DNA of 6,930 nt from Candidatus Omnitrophota bacterium. Lineage in GTDB: Bacteria; Omnitrophota; Gorgyraeia; Zapsychrales; Zapsychraceae. The stretch spans positions 1-6,930 of the forward strand of contig JAKQLT010000128.1 in NCBI GenBank assembly GCA_029567025.1. The letters are read 5' to 3'. The notes beneath the pieces were generated by a model. It had not been told where the DNA came from, ran no database searches, and saw only the letters and a program-made list of their open reading frames with translations. The position numbers and the translations under genes were made by a program. Below are positions 1 to 6,710 of the stretch, piece after piece. Position 1 is the stretch's first letter. Every line of letters starts with the position of its first letter.

Positions 1-408
1 GGGTTTACCGAAGAGTTTTCAGAAGCCATGGATGATGATTTTAATACACCTAAAGCATTAGCTGCTATTTTTAATTTTATAACGGATATTAATAAATTTA
101 TAGATTCCCATGAGGAAAATATAAAAGTTGATGTATTAAGCGATTGGAGTAATAAATTTCTAAAGAAAATATTAGGTTTAAAGGTTGAGGATATTGTAAG
201 AATAGAAAGATTTCATTTGTCAATACCAGGTATTACTGTGGAATGCTCTGTTGCTCTTTCTGGAGAAGAAAAGGAAAAGGTGAGGCAATTTGTTGAATCT
301 CGAAAAAAGGGAGATTTTAAAGAATCAGATAGAATGAGAAATGCTTTTAAAGAAAAAGGCATCGTTATAGAGAATACAAAAAATTCTTTGGTTATTAGGA
401 AAGCTTGA
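1..408 (+). CDS. cysS: Cysteinyl-tRNA synthetase, C-terminal part (5' end outside window)
   Basis: This is the last 135 codons of cysteinyl-tRNA synthetase, the class I enzyme that charges tRNA-Cys in the cytoplasm. The reading frame is open from base 1. The catalytic domain with its HIGH and KMSKS motifs lies upstream of the window, so activity cannot be judged. What is visible is the AMDDDFNTPKALA signature (residues 9-21 of the fragment), which opens the DALR-type helical anticodon-binding region. The closing segment ESDRMRNAFKEKGIVIENTK is the family's usual C-terminus, although the final Gly-Thr-x-Trp is replaced by NSLVI. The ATG at 28 lies inside the conserved motif and is not a gene start. 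The stop TGA at 406-408 is one base from the tmk ATG. GC content is about 30 percent by hand count, with mostly AGA/AGG arginine and many ATA isoleucine codons, lower than the central genes. Confidence 0.93.
   Translation, partial: GFTEEFSEAMDDDFNTPKALAAIFNFITDINKFIDSHEENIKVDVLSDWSNKFLKKILGLKVEDIVRIERFHLSIPGITVECSVALSGEEKEKVRQFVESRKKGDFKESDRMRNAFKEKGIVIENTKNSLVIRKA
397..400 (+). promoter_or_regulatory. Ribosome binding site of tmk
   Basis: AGGA lies nine bases before the tmk ATG at 410, inside the last codons of cysS. This fixes the tmk start and suggests translational coupling to cysS. Confidence 0.6.
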
Positions 409-409
409 T

Positions 410-1027
410 ATGAAAGGGAAATTTATTACATTTGAAGGATCTGAAGGTTCAGGCAAAAGCACACAGATTATGCTTTTAGCACAATATTTAAAAAACAAAA
501 GAAAAAAAGTCTTGGTCTTGCGTGAGCCCGGCGGCGTGATGATTAGTGAAAAAATTCGCGATATTCTTTTAGATGTTGATAATAAGAAAATGAGTGATGT
601 CTGTGAGATGCTTTTATATATGGCGGCACGCGCGCAACTGGTCGAGGAAGTGATAGCCCCCGCTTTAACAAAAGGGATGATTGTCCTTTGCGATCGTTTT
701 TTAGATTCAACACTTGCCTATCAAGGATATGGCAATGGTATTGATTTAGAAATGATAAAAAAAATAGGGTCTTTCGCTACAAAGCATATTACGCCGGATT
801 TGACCTTTGTGTGCGATATGCCGGCGCGTAAAGGGTTGTCCCGTATTCGTCGTGTCAAAGATAGAATAGAACAAAGAAAATTAGCGTATCATAATAGAGT
901 CCGTCGAGGATATTTAGATATCGCGAAAAAGGATCTCAAAAGAGTTAAGGTTCTTCAAGGCGATAACCCTAAAGAAGAAATTCACGCACGCGTGATTTCA
1001 TGTGTTGAGCGTTTATTAAAATCCTAA
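410..1027 (+). CDS. tmk: Thymidylate kinase (dTMP kinase)
   Basis: The product phosphorylates dTMP to dTDP with ATP, the step leading to dTTP for DNA synthesis in the cytoplasm. At 205 residues it is of normal length. The P-loop GSEGSGKST spans residues 10-18. The dTMP-binding REPGG is at 38-42, where the Thr that usually follows is Val43. The DRF motif is at 95-97, followed by DSTLAYQGYG. The lid segment around residues 141-165 holds the GLSRIRR and DRIEQ motifs with several arginines. A P-loop of E. coli character combined with basic lid residues fits the bacterial type II enzyme. The start follows an AGGA ribosome site and lies one base after cysS. The next gene, holB, begins three bases after the stop, and tmk-holB proximity is widely conserved, linking nucleotide supply to replication. 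Confidence 0.97.
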   Translation: MKGKFITFEGSEGSGKSTQIMLLAQYLKNKRKKVLVLREPGGVMISEKIRDILLDVDNKKMSDVCEMLLYMAARAQLVEEVIAPALTKGMIVLCDRFLDSTLAYQGYGNGIDLEMIKKIGSFATKHITPDLTFVCDMPARKGLSRIRRVKDRIEQRKLAYHNRVRRGYLDIAKKDLKRVKVLQGDNPKEEIHARVISCVERLLKS

Positions 1028-1030
1028 AAG

Positions 1031-2026
1031 ATGTTACAAAAAGATATTTTAATCTGTCGTTCGGTTGTTGATCGTTTTGCGGTTTTTTTAAAATCCCAAA
1101 AGATGGCGCATGCGTATTTATTTATTGGTACGCCTTTTATCGGGAAAAGTGAAACAGCTTTCGCGATTGCTAAATTGGTAAATTGTTTATCTTTTAACGA
1201 AGATGCTCCTAAAGAATTCTGCGATGTTTGCGAGTCGTGTCGCAAAATTAATATAAGGCAACATCCTGATGTGCATTTCATTGATGTTTTGGAGAATAAA
1301 ACCACTATTAGTATGGAGCAGATACAAGGGATTTTAGAACAAATGCGATTAAAACCTTTTGAGGCGCGAAAGAAAGTTTTTATTATTAAAAACATTGAGA
1401 ATATTCAGCATGAGGCCGCACACACTCTTTTGAAAACTTTAGAAGAGCCGACAAAGAATAGCTTATTTTTATTGACGACCTCTTCTTTGGAAAAGAATTT
1501 AGATACTATTATTTCGCGTTGTCATGCGATTTATTTTCCGTTGATGTCCAGAGCTGTTTTGAAACAACGTTTGATGGTAGAAGAAAAACAAGAAGAACAA
1601 AAGGCGCATTTTTTGGCGTATTATACGCAAGGATGTCAGGGGCGTGTAAGGGTTTTGGAAGAACAAAATATTTTTGAACGTAAAGACGCGTTGTTGGATC
1701 AATTTATTTCTTTTGAGAAATTTGTAGGAACATCAGAAAAAATTACAGAAGAAAAAGACGAGATTAAAGAGATTTTGGAAGTTCTCTTAAGCTGGATTCG
1801 TGATGCGGTATTGCTTAAACTTCATGCGCCTGTGGACGATTTGGTCCATATTGATCGATTATCAGATCTCGAGAAGTTTACGAATGAGAGGACTTTTCAA
1901 GAATTAGAAGAAATTTATCAACATATTAAGACAACCATGAAATTGTTAGGTGAGAATTTGAATGTTAAAATTCCACTTTTGGTTTTAAAGGAGCGATTGT
2001 GGGAAAAATCATACAAGTCCAATTAG
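1031..2026 (+). CDS. holB: DNA polymerase III subunit delta prime (clamp loader)
   Basis: The product is the delta prime subunit of the clamp loader, the AAA+ complex that places the beta sliding clamp on primed DNA. It has 331 residues, normal for the family. The N-terminal HAYLF motif (27-31) leads to a P-loop-like GTPFIGKS at 33-40. Four cysteines at 52, 64, 67 and 70 form the expected zinc module. HTLLKTLEEP is at 131-140 and the SRC motif with arginine finger Arg163 is at 162-164. The Walker B position reads VFIIKNIEN instead of an Asp-Glu or Asp-Asp pair, so ATP hydrolysis is unlikely and a structural role is expected. The C-terminal third is rich in Lys and Glu and diverged, as is usual. 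The start has only a weak AAAAG before it and sits three bases after the tmk stop. The gene ends 28 bases inside ricT. Confidence 0.95.
   Translation: MLQKDILICRSVVDRFAVFLKSQKMAHAYLFIGTPFIGKSETAFAIAKLVNCLSFNEDAPKEFCDVCESCRKINIRQHPDVHFIDVLENKTTISMEQIQGILEQMRLKPFEARKKVFIIKNIENIQHEAAHTLLKTLEEPTKNSLFLLTTSSLEKNLDTIISRCHAIYFPLMSRAVLKQRLMVEEKQEEQKAHFLAYYTQGCQGRVRVLEEQNIFERKDALLDQFISFEKFVGTSEKITEEKDEIKEILEVLLSWIRDAVLLKLHAPVDDLVHIDRLSDLEKFTNERTFQELEEIYQHIKTTMKLLGENLNVKIPLLVLKERLWEKSYKSN
1988..1993 (+). promoter_or_regulatory. Strong ribosome binding site selecting the GTG start of ricT
   Basis: AAGGAG lies five bases before the GTG at 1999, within the holB coding sequence. It is the best Shine-Dalgarno match in the window and supports the non-ATG start and the 28-base overlap with holB. 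Confidence 0.75.
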
Positions 2027-2796
2027 GGGAATATCGTCCTGTTTTTTCATTTGATTTGAATCAAATCGATTGTCAACGGGGAGATATGGTCATTTTAGAT
2101 TCTGAGGATGGGTCGGAATTTGGAAAAGTTGTTTCGGACACACGATTGCCTTTATCCGAAACAGGTGATAAATTAAAAGGAAAGGTTGTTCGTCGAGCGA
2201 CAGAAGGCGATACGCGACAGATTGAAAATAATCGCATGAAGGCCAAAGATGCGCTTCAGACGTGTATGCGTAAAATTACCGACCAGCGGTTAGATATGCA
2301 AATGATCAATGCGGAATATACGTTTGATAGTAGTAAGATTATTTTCTTTTTTACATCTGAAGGACGTGTGGATTTTCGTAATTTGGTCAAGGATTTAGCG
2401 AAGATTTTTCGCGTGCGTATTGAATTAAAGCAGATTGGCGTTCGGGACAAAGCCAAGATTGTCTGCGGTTATGGTATTTGTGGGCGGGAGATTTGTTGTG
2501 CTTCTTATATGAAGGATTTTTGTCCGCTTTCCGTTAAAATGGCGAAAGAACAAGGGCTGCCCTTAAATCCGTCGAGAATTTCCGGTGTTTGTGGCCGCAT
2601 CAAATGTTGTATGTCTTATGAGTTTGAAGTCTATAAAGACCTTTCGAAATCGTTGCCGAAGTTAGGGGAAAAAATAGTTACTCCTGAAGGACGAGGCAAA
2701 GTAATTGAGGTTAATGTTTTTAAGAAGTTCGCTATGGTTGACTTAGGGGAAGGCCGACTTTTGAAAATGACTTATGGAAAAAAAGATGAAAAATAA
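1999..2796 (+). CDS. ricT: RicT/YaaT-like PSP1 domain protein
   Basis: This is a PSP1-family protein of 265 residues. In B. subtilis the homologue RicT (YaaT) forms the RicA-RicF-RicT complex, which carries Fe-S clusters and acts with RNase Y in mRNA processing. Its role outside Firmicutes is less well known. The N-terminal part (to about residue 70) is a small beta-rich region with RGDMVILDSEDGSEFGKV. The PSP1 core contains SEGRVDFRNLVKDLA (120-134) and QIGVRDKAK. The hallmark cysteine motifs are CGREICC (161-167) and CGRIKCC (198-204), with MAKEQGLPLNPSRISG between them. A C-terminal KOW-like LGEKIVTPEGRGKV follows (222-235). The GTG start is chosen because AAGGAG precedes it and because family members begin at this point. 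The position just after holB matches holB-yaaT of B. subtilis. Cys156 and Cys175 appear to be additional to the usual set. RicA and RicF are not in the window, so the RicT role is inferred from the family. Confidence 0.93.
   Translation: MGKIIQVQLGEYRPVFSFDLNQIDCQRGDMVILDSEDGSEFGKVVSDTRLPLSETGDKLKGKVVRRATEGDTRQIENNRMKAKDALQTCMRKITDQRLDMQMINAEYTFDSSKIIFFFTSEGRVDFRNLVKDLAKIFRVRIELKQIGVRDKAKIVCGYGICGREICCASYMKDFCPLSVKMAKEQGLPLNPSRISGVCGRIKCCMSYEFEVYKDLSKSLPKLGEKIVTPEGRGKVIEVNVFKKFAMVDLGEGRLLKMTYGKKDEK
2776..2779 (+). promoter_or_regulatory. Ribosome binding site supporting the metG start at 2786
   Basis: GGAA lies about seven bases before the ATG at 2786. The alternative upstream ATG at 2774 has no comparable purine-rich site, so this element favours the shorter metG start. 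Confidence 0.45.
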
Positions 2797-4306
2797 AAAA
2801 TTCTATGTCACAACACCTATTTATTATGTGAATGACAAGCCGCATATTGGGCATGCCTATACAACGATTTTAGCTGATGTCTTGGCCCGGTATCATCAGA
2901 TGGCGCAAGAGGAAGTTTTCTTTTTGACTGGCCTTGATGAGCACGGCCAGAAGGTTCAACAGGCGGCACAAAAACGCGAGATGTCGTATCAAGCGCATTG
3001 TGATGATTTGGCGCCGCGGTTCATTCAGCTTTGGGAAAAACTTGGCATTCGTTATGATGATTTTATCCGCACCACGCAAGAAAGGCACATAAAAACTGTT
3101 CAGCATATTCTTCAGAAAGTTTATGAGGCAGGCGATATTTATCAGGATGAATATGAAGGATGGTATTCGGTCGCCGAGGAGCGTTTTATTACGGAAACAG
3201 AGAAAGATTCTGGGCAATTTCGCGATGTCAAGATACTTAAGGAACGCAACTGGTTTTTTAAAATGAGTGAATATCAAGACAAGCTCGTGGATTATATTTA
3301 TGAGCATCCTGAATTTATTCAGCCAGAGCATCGACGTAATGAGATTTTAGGATTTTTAAAACAGCCTTTAGGAGATTTATGTATTTCTCGGCCCAAATCG
3401 CGGATGGATTGGGGGATAGAACTTCCTTTTGATAAAGAATATGTGACTTATGTTTGGTTCGACGCGCTTATCAATTATATTACAGCGCCGGGATATCTAG
3501 ATGACCCAAAAAAATTTAAGAAATGGTGGCCGGCTGATGTGCATTTAATAGGAAAAGATATTTTAACGACGCACTGTGTTTATTGGTCGACGATGTTATT
3601 GTCGTTGAAATTGCCGCTGCCTAAGACGATTTTTGCGCACGGGTGGTGGCTCGTCGGAGAAACAAAAATGAGCAAGTCTTTAGGCAATGTTATTAATCCG
3701 CTTGATCTTATTGATCAATACGGCGTTGAGCCGGTCCGGTATTATTTGATGCGGGAAATGGTTTTAGGGCAAGATGCGCAATTTACTTTAGAATCTTTTA
3801 TCAAACGGTTTAATAGTGATCTGGCCAATGATTTTGGAAATTTATTAAATCGCGTGAGTGGTTTAGTGGGAAAATATTTTGACGGGTGTATCCCTGATCA
3901 GTCACATTTGATGCAGGCGGATTTGGATATCAGAAAACAAGCTATGGCATTAGAAGAAAAGGTGCGAGATTATGTTAATCATTTTCATATTAATGAAGCG
4001 ATTGAGGAGATTTTAGAGCTTGTGCGCGCGACTAATAAATATGTGGAACATCAAGCTCCTTGGAAAGTGGCGAAGGAAAGTTTAAATTCCGCCGGGCGAA
4101 TTTTATATACCGCGATGGAAGCTTTACGCATTAGCGCGGTTTTATTATCTCCTGTGATGCCGCAGAAAACCCATATCGTTTTAGATGTTTTAGGCGCTGT
4201 TGGGTCAACGCCAAAATGGGGAGAGTTAAAAATAAATACAAAATTGAAAACACATGAAGCTCTTTTTCCTCGATTAGAAGTAAAATCAAATGAGAAAGGA
4301 ACATAA
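2786..4306 (+). CDS. metG: Methionyl-tRNA synthetase, short form
   Basis: The product charges tRNA-Met with methionine in the cytoplasm, supplying initiation and elongation. From the chosen start it has 506 residues. The class I signature TPIYYVNDKPHIGHAY includes HIGH at 20-23. FLTGLDEHGQK is at 46-56, the substrate pocket segment YVWFDALINYI at 222-232, HLIGKDIL at 253-260 and KMSKS at 294-298. The helical anticodon-binding domain follows, with FGNLLNRV at 350-357 and APWK at 424-427. The protein ends without the extra C-terminal tRNA-binding domain found in the E. coli-length enzyme. The connective region near YEGWYSVAEERF (123-134) has no zinc-knuckle cysteines. ATG 2786 is preferred over ATG 2774, which would add four residues, because GGAA precedes it and family proteins begin just before the FYVTTPI segment. 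The start overlaps ricT by 11 bases. The 3' end overlaps mtnA. Confidence 0.97.
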   Translation: MKNKKFYVTTPIYYVNDKPHIGHAYTTILADVLARYHQMAQEEVFFLTGLDEHGQKVQQAAQKREMSYQAHCDDLAPRFIQLWEKLGIRYDDFIRTTQERHIKTVQHILQKVYEAGDIYQDEYEGWYSVAEERFITETEKDSGQFRDVKILKERNWFFKMSEYQDKLVDYIYEHPEFIQPEHRRNEILGFLKQPLGDLCISRPKSRMDWGIELPFDKEYVTYVWFDALINYITAPGYLDDPKKFKKWWPADVHLIGKDILTTHCVYWSTMLLSLKLPLPKTIFAHGWWLVGETKMSKSLGNVINPLDLIDQYGVEPVRYYLMREMVLGQDAQFTLESFIKRFNSDLANDFGNLLNRVSGLVGKYFDGCIPDQSHLMQADLDIRKQAMALEEKVRDYVNHFHINEAIEEILELVRATNKYVEHQAPWKVAKESLNSAGRILYTAMEALRISAVLLSPVMPQKTHIVLDVLGAVGSTPKWGELKINTKLKTHEALFPRLEVKSNEKGT

Positions 4307-5366
4307 AGAAGTGACAACTCCAACAATTGCTTGGGAAAATGGAATTGTTAAGATTATCGATCAGCGAAAACTTCCGCATCGTTTGGAATATATTTATTGT
4401 CGCGATGTTAAAACTCTTTGGGAGGCGATTCGCTCTTTAAGCGTTCGCGGCGCGCCGGCTTTAGGCGTTGCGGCCGCCTTTGGCGTTTTATTAGGTATTA
4501 AAAATTTTAAAGGAAAAGATAAGAAGGTTTTTGTGAAATATATCTTTGAGATTTGTGATTATATTGGATCGTCGCGTCCAACAGCCGTTAATCTTTTCAA
4601 TGTTCTTGATGATATGAAAAGTGTGATAAAAAATAATGCACAATTGTCCGTTGAACAATTAAAAGAAAAATTAAAAAAGAAGGCGTTTGAGCTTTATGAG
4701 CTCGATAGAAAAGTATGCCGCCAGATGGGGAAACATGGCGCAACATTAATTAAAAATGGCCAGACATTTTTAACGATTTGTAATGCGGGGGCACTTGCTA
4801 CCGTCGATTATGGCACAGCTCTTGGCGTTTTTTATAGCGCGAAGGAACAAAAAAAGAAATTTAATGTCTATGCCTGTGAAACGCGTCCTTTGTTGCAAGG
4901 TGCTCGGCTGACTGCTTGGGAATTATTGCGGGCTAAAATTGATACAACTCTTATTTGTGATAATATGGCGGCCACATTAATGAAACAAGGAAAGATTGAC
5001 GCTATTTTTAGCGGGGCGGATCGGATTGCGCGTAATGGCGATGCCGCCAATAAAATTGGAACATATAATTTAGCGGTTTTAGCGAAATATCACAAATTGC
5101 CATTTTATATTGTCGTGCCTTTATCCACGTTTGATTTGAATATTTCTTCGGGAAGGCAAATCCCTATAGAAGAGCGTGATCCCAAAGAAGTTTTAAGTTT
5201 CGGCGATTGTTTGACAGCTTTACGCCATACAAAAGTCTATAATCCTGCCTTTGATGTGACAGACCATAAACTGATTACGGCTATCATCACGGAAAAAGGG
5301 ATTATTTATCCGCCGTTTGATAAAAATATTAAGAAAGTTTTTAAGTCGTATGCCTGCCCGTCTTAA
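4290..5366 (+). CDS. mtnA: S-methyl-5-thioribose-1-phosphate isomerase
   Basis: The product converts methylthioribose-1-phosphate to methylthioribulose-1-phosphate in the salvage of methionine from methylthioadenosine. It belongs to the fold shared with eIF2B alpha/beta/delta. The 358 residues include SVRGAPALGVAAAFGV (51-66), SSRPTAVNLF (94-103), CNAGALAT (164-171), ETRPLLQGARLTAWEL (197-212), DNMAATLM, SGADRIARNGDAANKIGTY (241-259), PLSTFDL (277-283) and IPIEERDP (291-298). Cys164 and Asp244 correspond to the catalytic Cys and Asp known from the B. subtilis enzyme, so an active isomerase is expected rather than a regulatory homologue. ATG 4290 overlaps metG by 17 bases but has a weak ribosome site. 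A GTG at 4311, ten bases after AAAGGA, would remove seven residues and fits the family's N-terminus at least as well, so the start is uncertain. No other salvage gene is present. The neighbour metG shares only the methionine theme. Confidence 0.94.
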   Translation: MRKEHKEVTTPTIAWENGIVKIIDQRKLPHRLEYIYCRDVKTLWEAIRSLSVRGAPALGVAAAFGVLLGIKNFKGKDKKVFVKYIFEICDYIGSSRPTAVNLFNVLDDMKSVIKNNAQLSVEQLKEKLKKKAFELYELDRKVCRQMGKHGATLIKNGQTFLTICNAGALATVDYGTALGVFYSAKEQKKKFNVYACETRPLLQGARLTAWELLRAKIDTTLICDNMAATLMKQGKIDAIFSGADRIARNGDAANKIGTYNLAVLAKYHKLPFYIVVPLSTFDLNISSGRQIPIEERDPKEVLSFGDCLTALRHTKVYNPAFDVTDHKLITAIITEKGIIYPPFDKNIKKVFKSYACPS

Positions 5367-6273
5367 TAAAAAAAGCACACTGGCTCAATTAGGAGAATTC
5401 GGTTTTATTGAATGGATAAAGAAGAATACGACTGTTTCTGGCTCTGTTATAAAAGGCATTGGCGATGATGCCGCGGTCATTGCCCTAACAGAAAAAAAAA
5501 GAATACTTTTAACGACAGATATGTTGTTGGAAGATGTTCATTTTACCTTGAAGATGCCTATTGGGAAAATCGGCTATAAAGCCATTGCGGTTAATATCAG
5601 CGATATTGCGGCCATGGGCGGAGTTCCAAAATATATTTTAGTTTCTTTAGGCGTTCCTGCTCGAACACGAGCGCGTTGGATTTTCGATCTTTATCAGGCG
5701 ATGCATCAAACGGCTTTGAAATTTGGCACTTGTCTTGTAGGCGGAGATACGATTAGAAGCGATAAAACGATTATCAATATCGCGATGATGGGCGAATCGC
5801 AAAAAGATAAAATCATTTTCCGCTCTGGCGCTCGGCCTCAAGATAAGATTTTTGTCACAGGGAAATTGGGGAATTCTTTTAAAAGTGGACGACATTTATC
5901 ATTTACTCCGCGTGTTAAGGAATCACAGTATCTGGTAAAATATTTTAAACCAACAGCAATGATTGATGTTTCCGACGGGCTTTTAGGTGATTTAGGTCAT
6001 ATTCTTCAAGAAAGTCATGTCAGCGCTATTCTTAATGAAAATAAAATCCCACGACAGCCCTCTGCGACTTTAGAAAACGCGCTTTATGACGGAGAAGATT
6101 TTGAGCTTTTATTTACGCTTTCGGCGTTGGATTCTCAAAGATTACGCAAGATAAAAACGCCGTTTTCTTTTTATCCAATTGGTGAGATTATTAAAGGGAC
6201 GGGACAGATTTTTTTAAGAAATGAAAAAGGGGTATTAAGAAATTATTGTCCTAAAAGTTATACGCATTTCTAA
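5350..6273 (+). CDS. thiL: Thiamine-monophosphate kinase
   Basis: The product phosphorylates thiamine monophosphate with ATP to thiamine diphosphate, the active cofactor. It belongs to the PurM/HypE/SelD ATP-binding superfamily. From the chosen ATG it has 307 residues, somewhat short for the family. Visible motifs are LGEFGFIEWI (14-23), the metal-binding GIGDDAAV (36-43), TTDMLLEDVHF (55-65), KAIAVNISDIAAMGGVP (77-93), GGDTIRSD (131-138), RPQDKIFVTGKLGNS (162-176), IDVSDGLLGDL (205-215), DGEDFELLF (247-255) and the typical ending SYTHF. The segment between TGKLGNS and RHLSFTPRV is nearly absent, where relatives have about 20 residues. The start at ATG 5350 is chosen over an in-frame TTG at 5317, which lacks a ribosome site and extends beyond the family N-terminus. 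The gene overlaps mtnA by 17 bases. It is followed by tsaE, as in B. subtilis. Confidence 0.95.
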   Translation: MPARLNKKSTLAQLGEFGFIEWIKKNTTVSGSVIKGIGDDAAVIALTEKKRILLTTDMLLEDVHFTLKMPIGKIGYKAIAVNISDIAAMGGVPKYILVSLGVPARTRARWIFDLYQAMHQTALKFGTCLVGGDTIRSDKTIINIAMMGESQKDKIIFRSGARPQDKIFVTGKLGNSFKSGRHLSFTPRVKESQYLVKYFKPTAMIDVSDGLLGDLGHILQESHVSAILNENKIPRQPSATLENALYDGEDFELLFTLSALDSQRLRKIKTPFSFYPIGEIIKGTGQIFLRNEKGVLRNYCPKSYTHF

Positions 6274-6279
6274 TTTTTT

Positions 6280-6708
6280 ATGGAACAAACAAATTTTATT
6301 TCAGAAAACGAAGAAGAAACAATAAAGTTAGGAAAATCTTTTGCCAAAATTTTAAACAAGGGCGATATTCTTTGTTTGGAAGGTAATCTTGGAAGCGGAA
6401 AGACAACGTTTGTGCGCGGCGTGGCTCAAGGGCTTGGGATATCTCAAAAAGTTGTTCATAGCCCGACATTTACGCTGATGAATGTTTATGAAAATAAAAA
6501 GATATCTTTATTTCATTTTGACCTTTATCGGGTTGAGAAAATAGAGCAGATTTTTTCTCTCGATTACCAAGATTTTTTTTATGGAAAAGGCATTTCTGTT
6601 ATTGAATGGGCGGAAAAATTAGGACCTTTAATGCCGAAAAAATATTGGGAGATTCGTTTTCGTCATATTCAAGAATATCAAAGACAAATTACCATTAAGA
6701 AATATTAA
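6280..6708 (+). CDS. tsaE: tRNA t6A biosynthesis ATPase TsaE
   Basis: TsaE (formerly YjeE) is the small ATPase that works with TsaB and TsaD in placing threonylcarbamoyl on A37 of tRNAs reading ANN codons. At 142 residues it is of usual size. The P-loop GNLGSGKTT is at 35-43, preceded by the typical GDILCLEG. SPTFTL at 61-66, the HFDLYR motif with Asp81 at 79-84, and VIEWAEKL with Glu109 at 107-114 complete the family pattern. The ATG comes six bases after thiL and has no recognisable Shine-Dalgarno sequence, only a T-rich stretch, so expression probably depends on coupling to thiL or on A/T-rich initiation. The order thiL-tsaE-tsaB matches B. subtilis thiL-ydiB-ydiC. An eight-base T run is present near 6573-6580. 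Confidence 0.96.
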   Translation: MEQTNFISENEEETIKLGKSFAKILNKGDILCLEGNLGSGKTTFVRGVAQGLGISQKVVHSPTFTLMNVYENKKISLFHFDLYRVEKIEQIFSLDYQDFFYGKGISVIEWAEKLGPLMPKKYWEIRFRHIQEYQRQITIKKY

Positions 6709-6710
6709 TA

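Noticed and set aside
1024..1395. Open frame of 123 codons on the minus strand
   Set aside because: It lies entirely opposite holB, which has clear family motifs. The translation shows no recognisable domain and there is no promoter or ribosome site for it.
2774..2785. Upstream ATG as metG start
   Set aside because: It would add four residues, has no ribosome site in front, and extends before the usual family N-terminus. It is possible but less likely than 2786.
2870..3331. Open frame of 153 codons on the minus strand
   Set aside because: It mirrors the conserved catalytic part of metG and reads as a hydrophobic, motif-free product of the antisense frame.
4051..4379. Two overlapping minus-strand frames across the metG-mtnA junction
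   Set aside because: Both oppose well-supported coding sequence and overlap each other. There is no sign of independent gene structure.
5317..5349. TTG at 5317 as thiL start
   Set aside because: It adds 11 residues not expected in ThiL, increases the mtnA overlap to 50 bases, and has no Shine-Dalgarno sequence.
4290..5366. Reading the gene as an eIF2B-type or ribose-1,5-bisphosphate isomerase homologue
   Set aside because: The motif set NAGALAT, ETRPLLQGARLTAWEL and IPIEERDP, along with both catalytic residues, points to MtnA.
6274..6279. thiL-tsaE gap as a promoter region
   Set aside because: Only six T-rich bases separate the genes. I saw no convincing -35/-10 pair in the adjoining coding sequence.
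6573..6580. T-run in tsaE as an intrinsic terminator
   Set aside because: No GC-rich hairpin precedes it, and it lies within conserved TsaE coding sequence.
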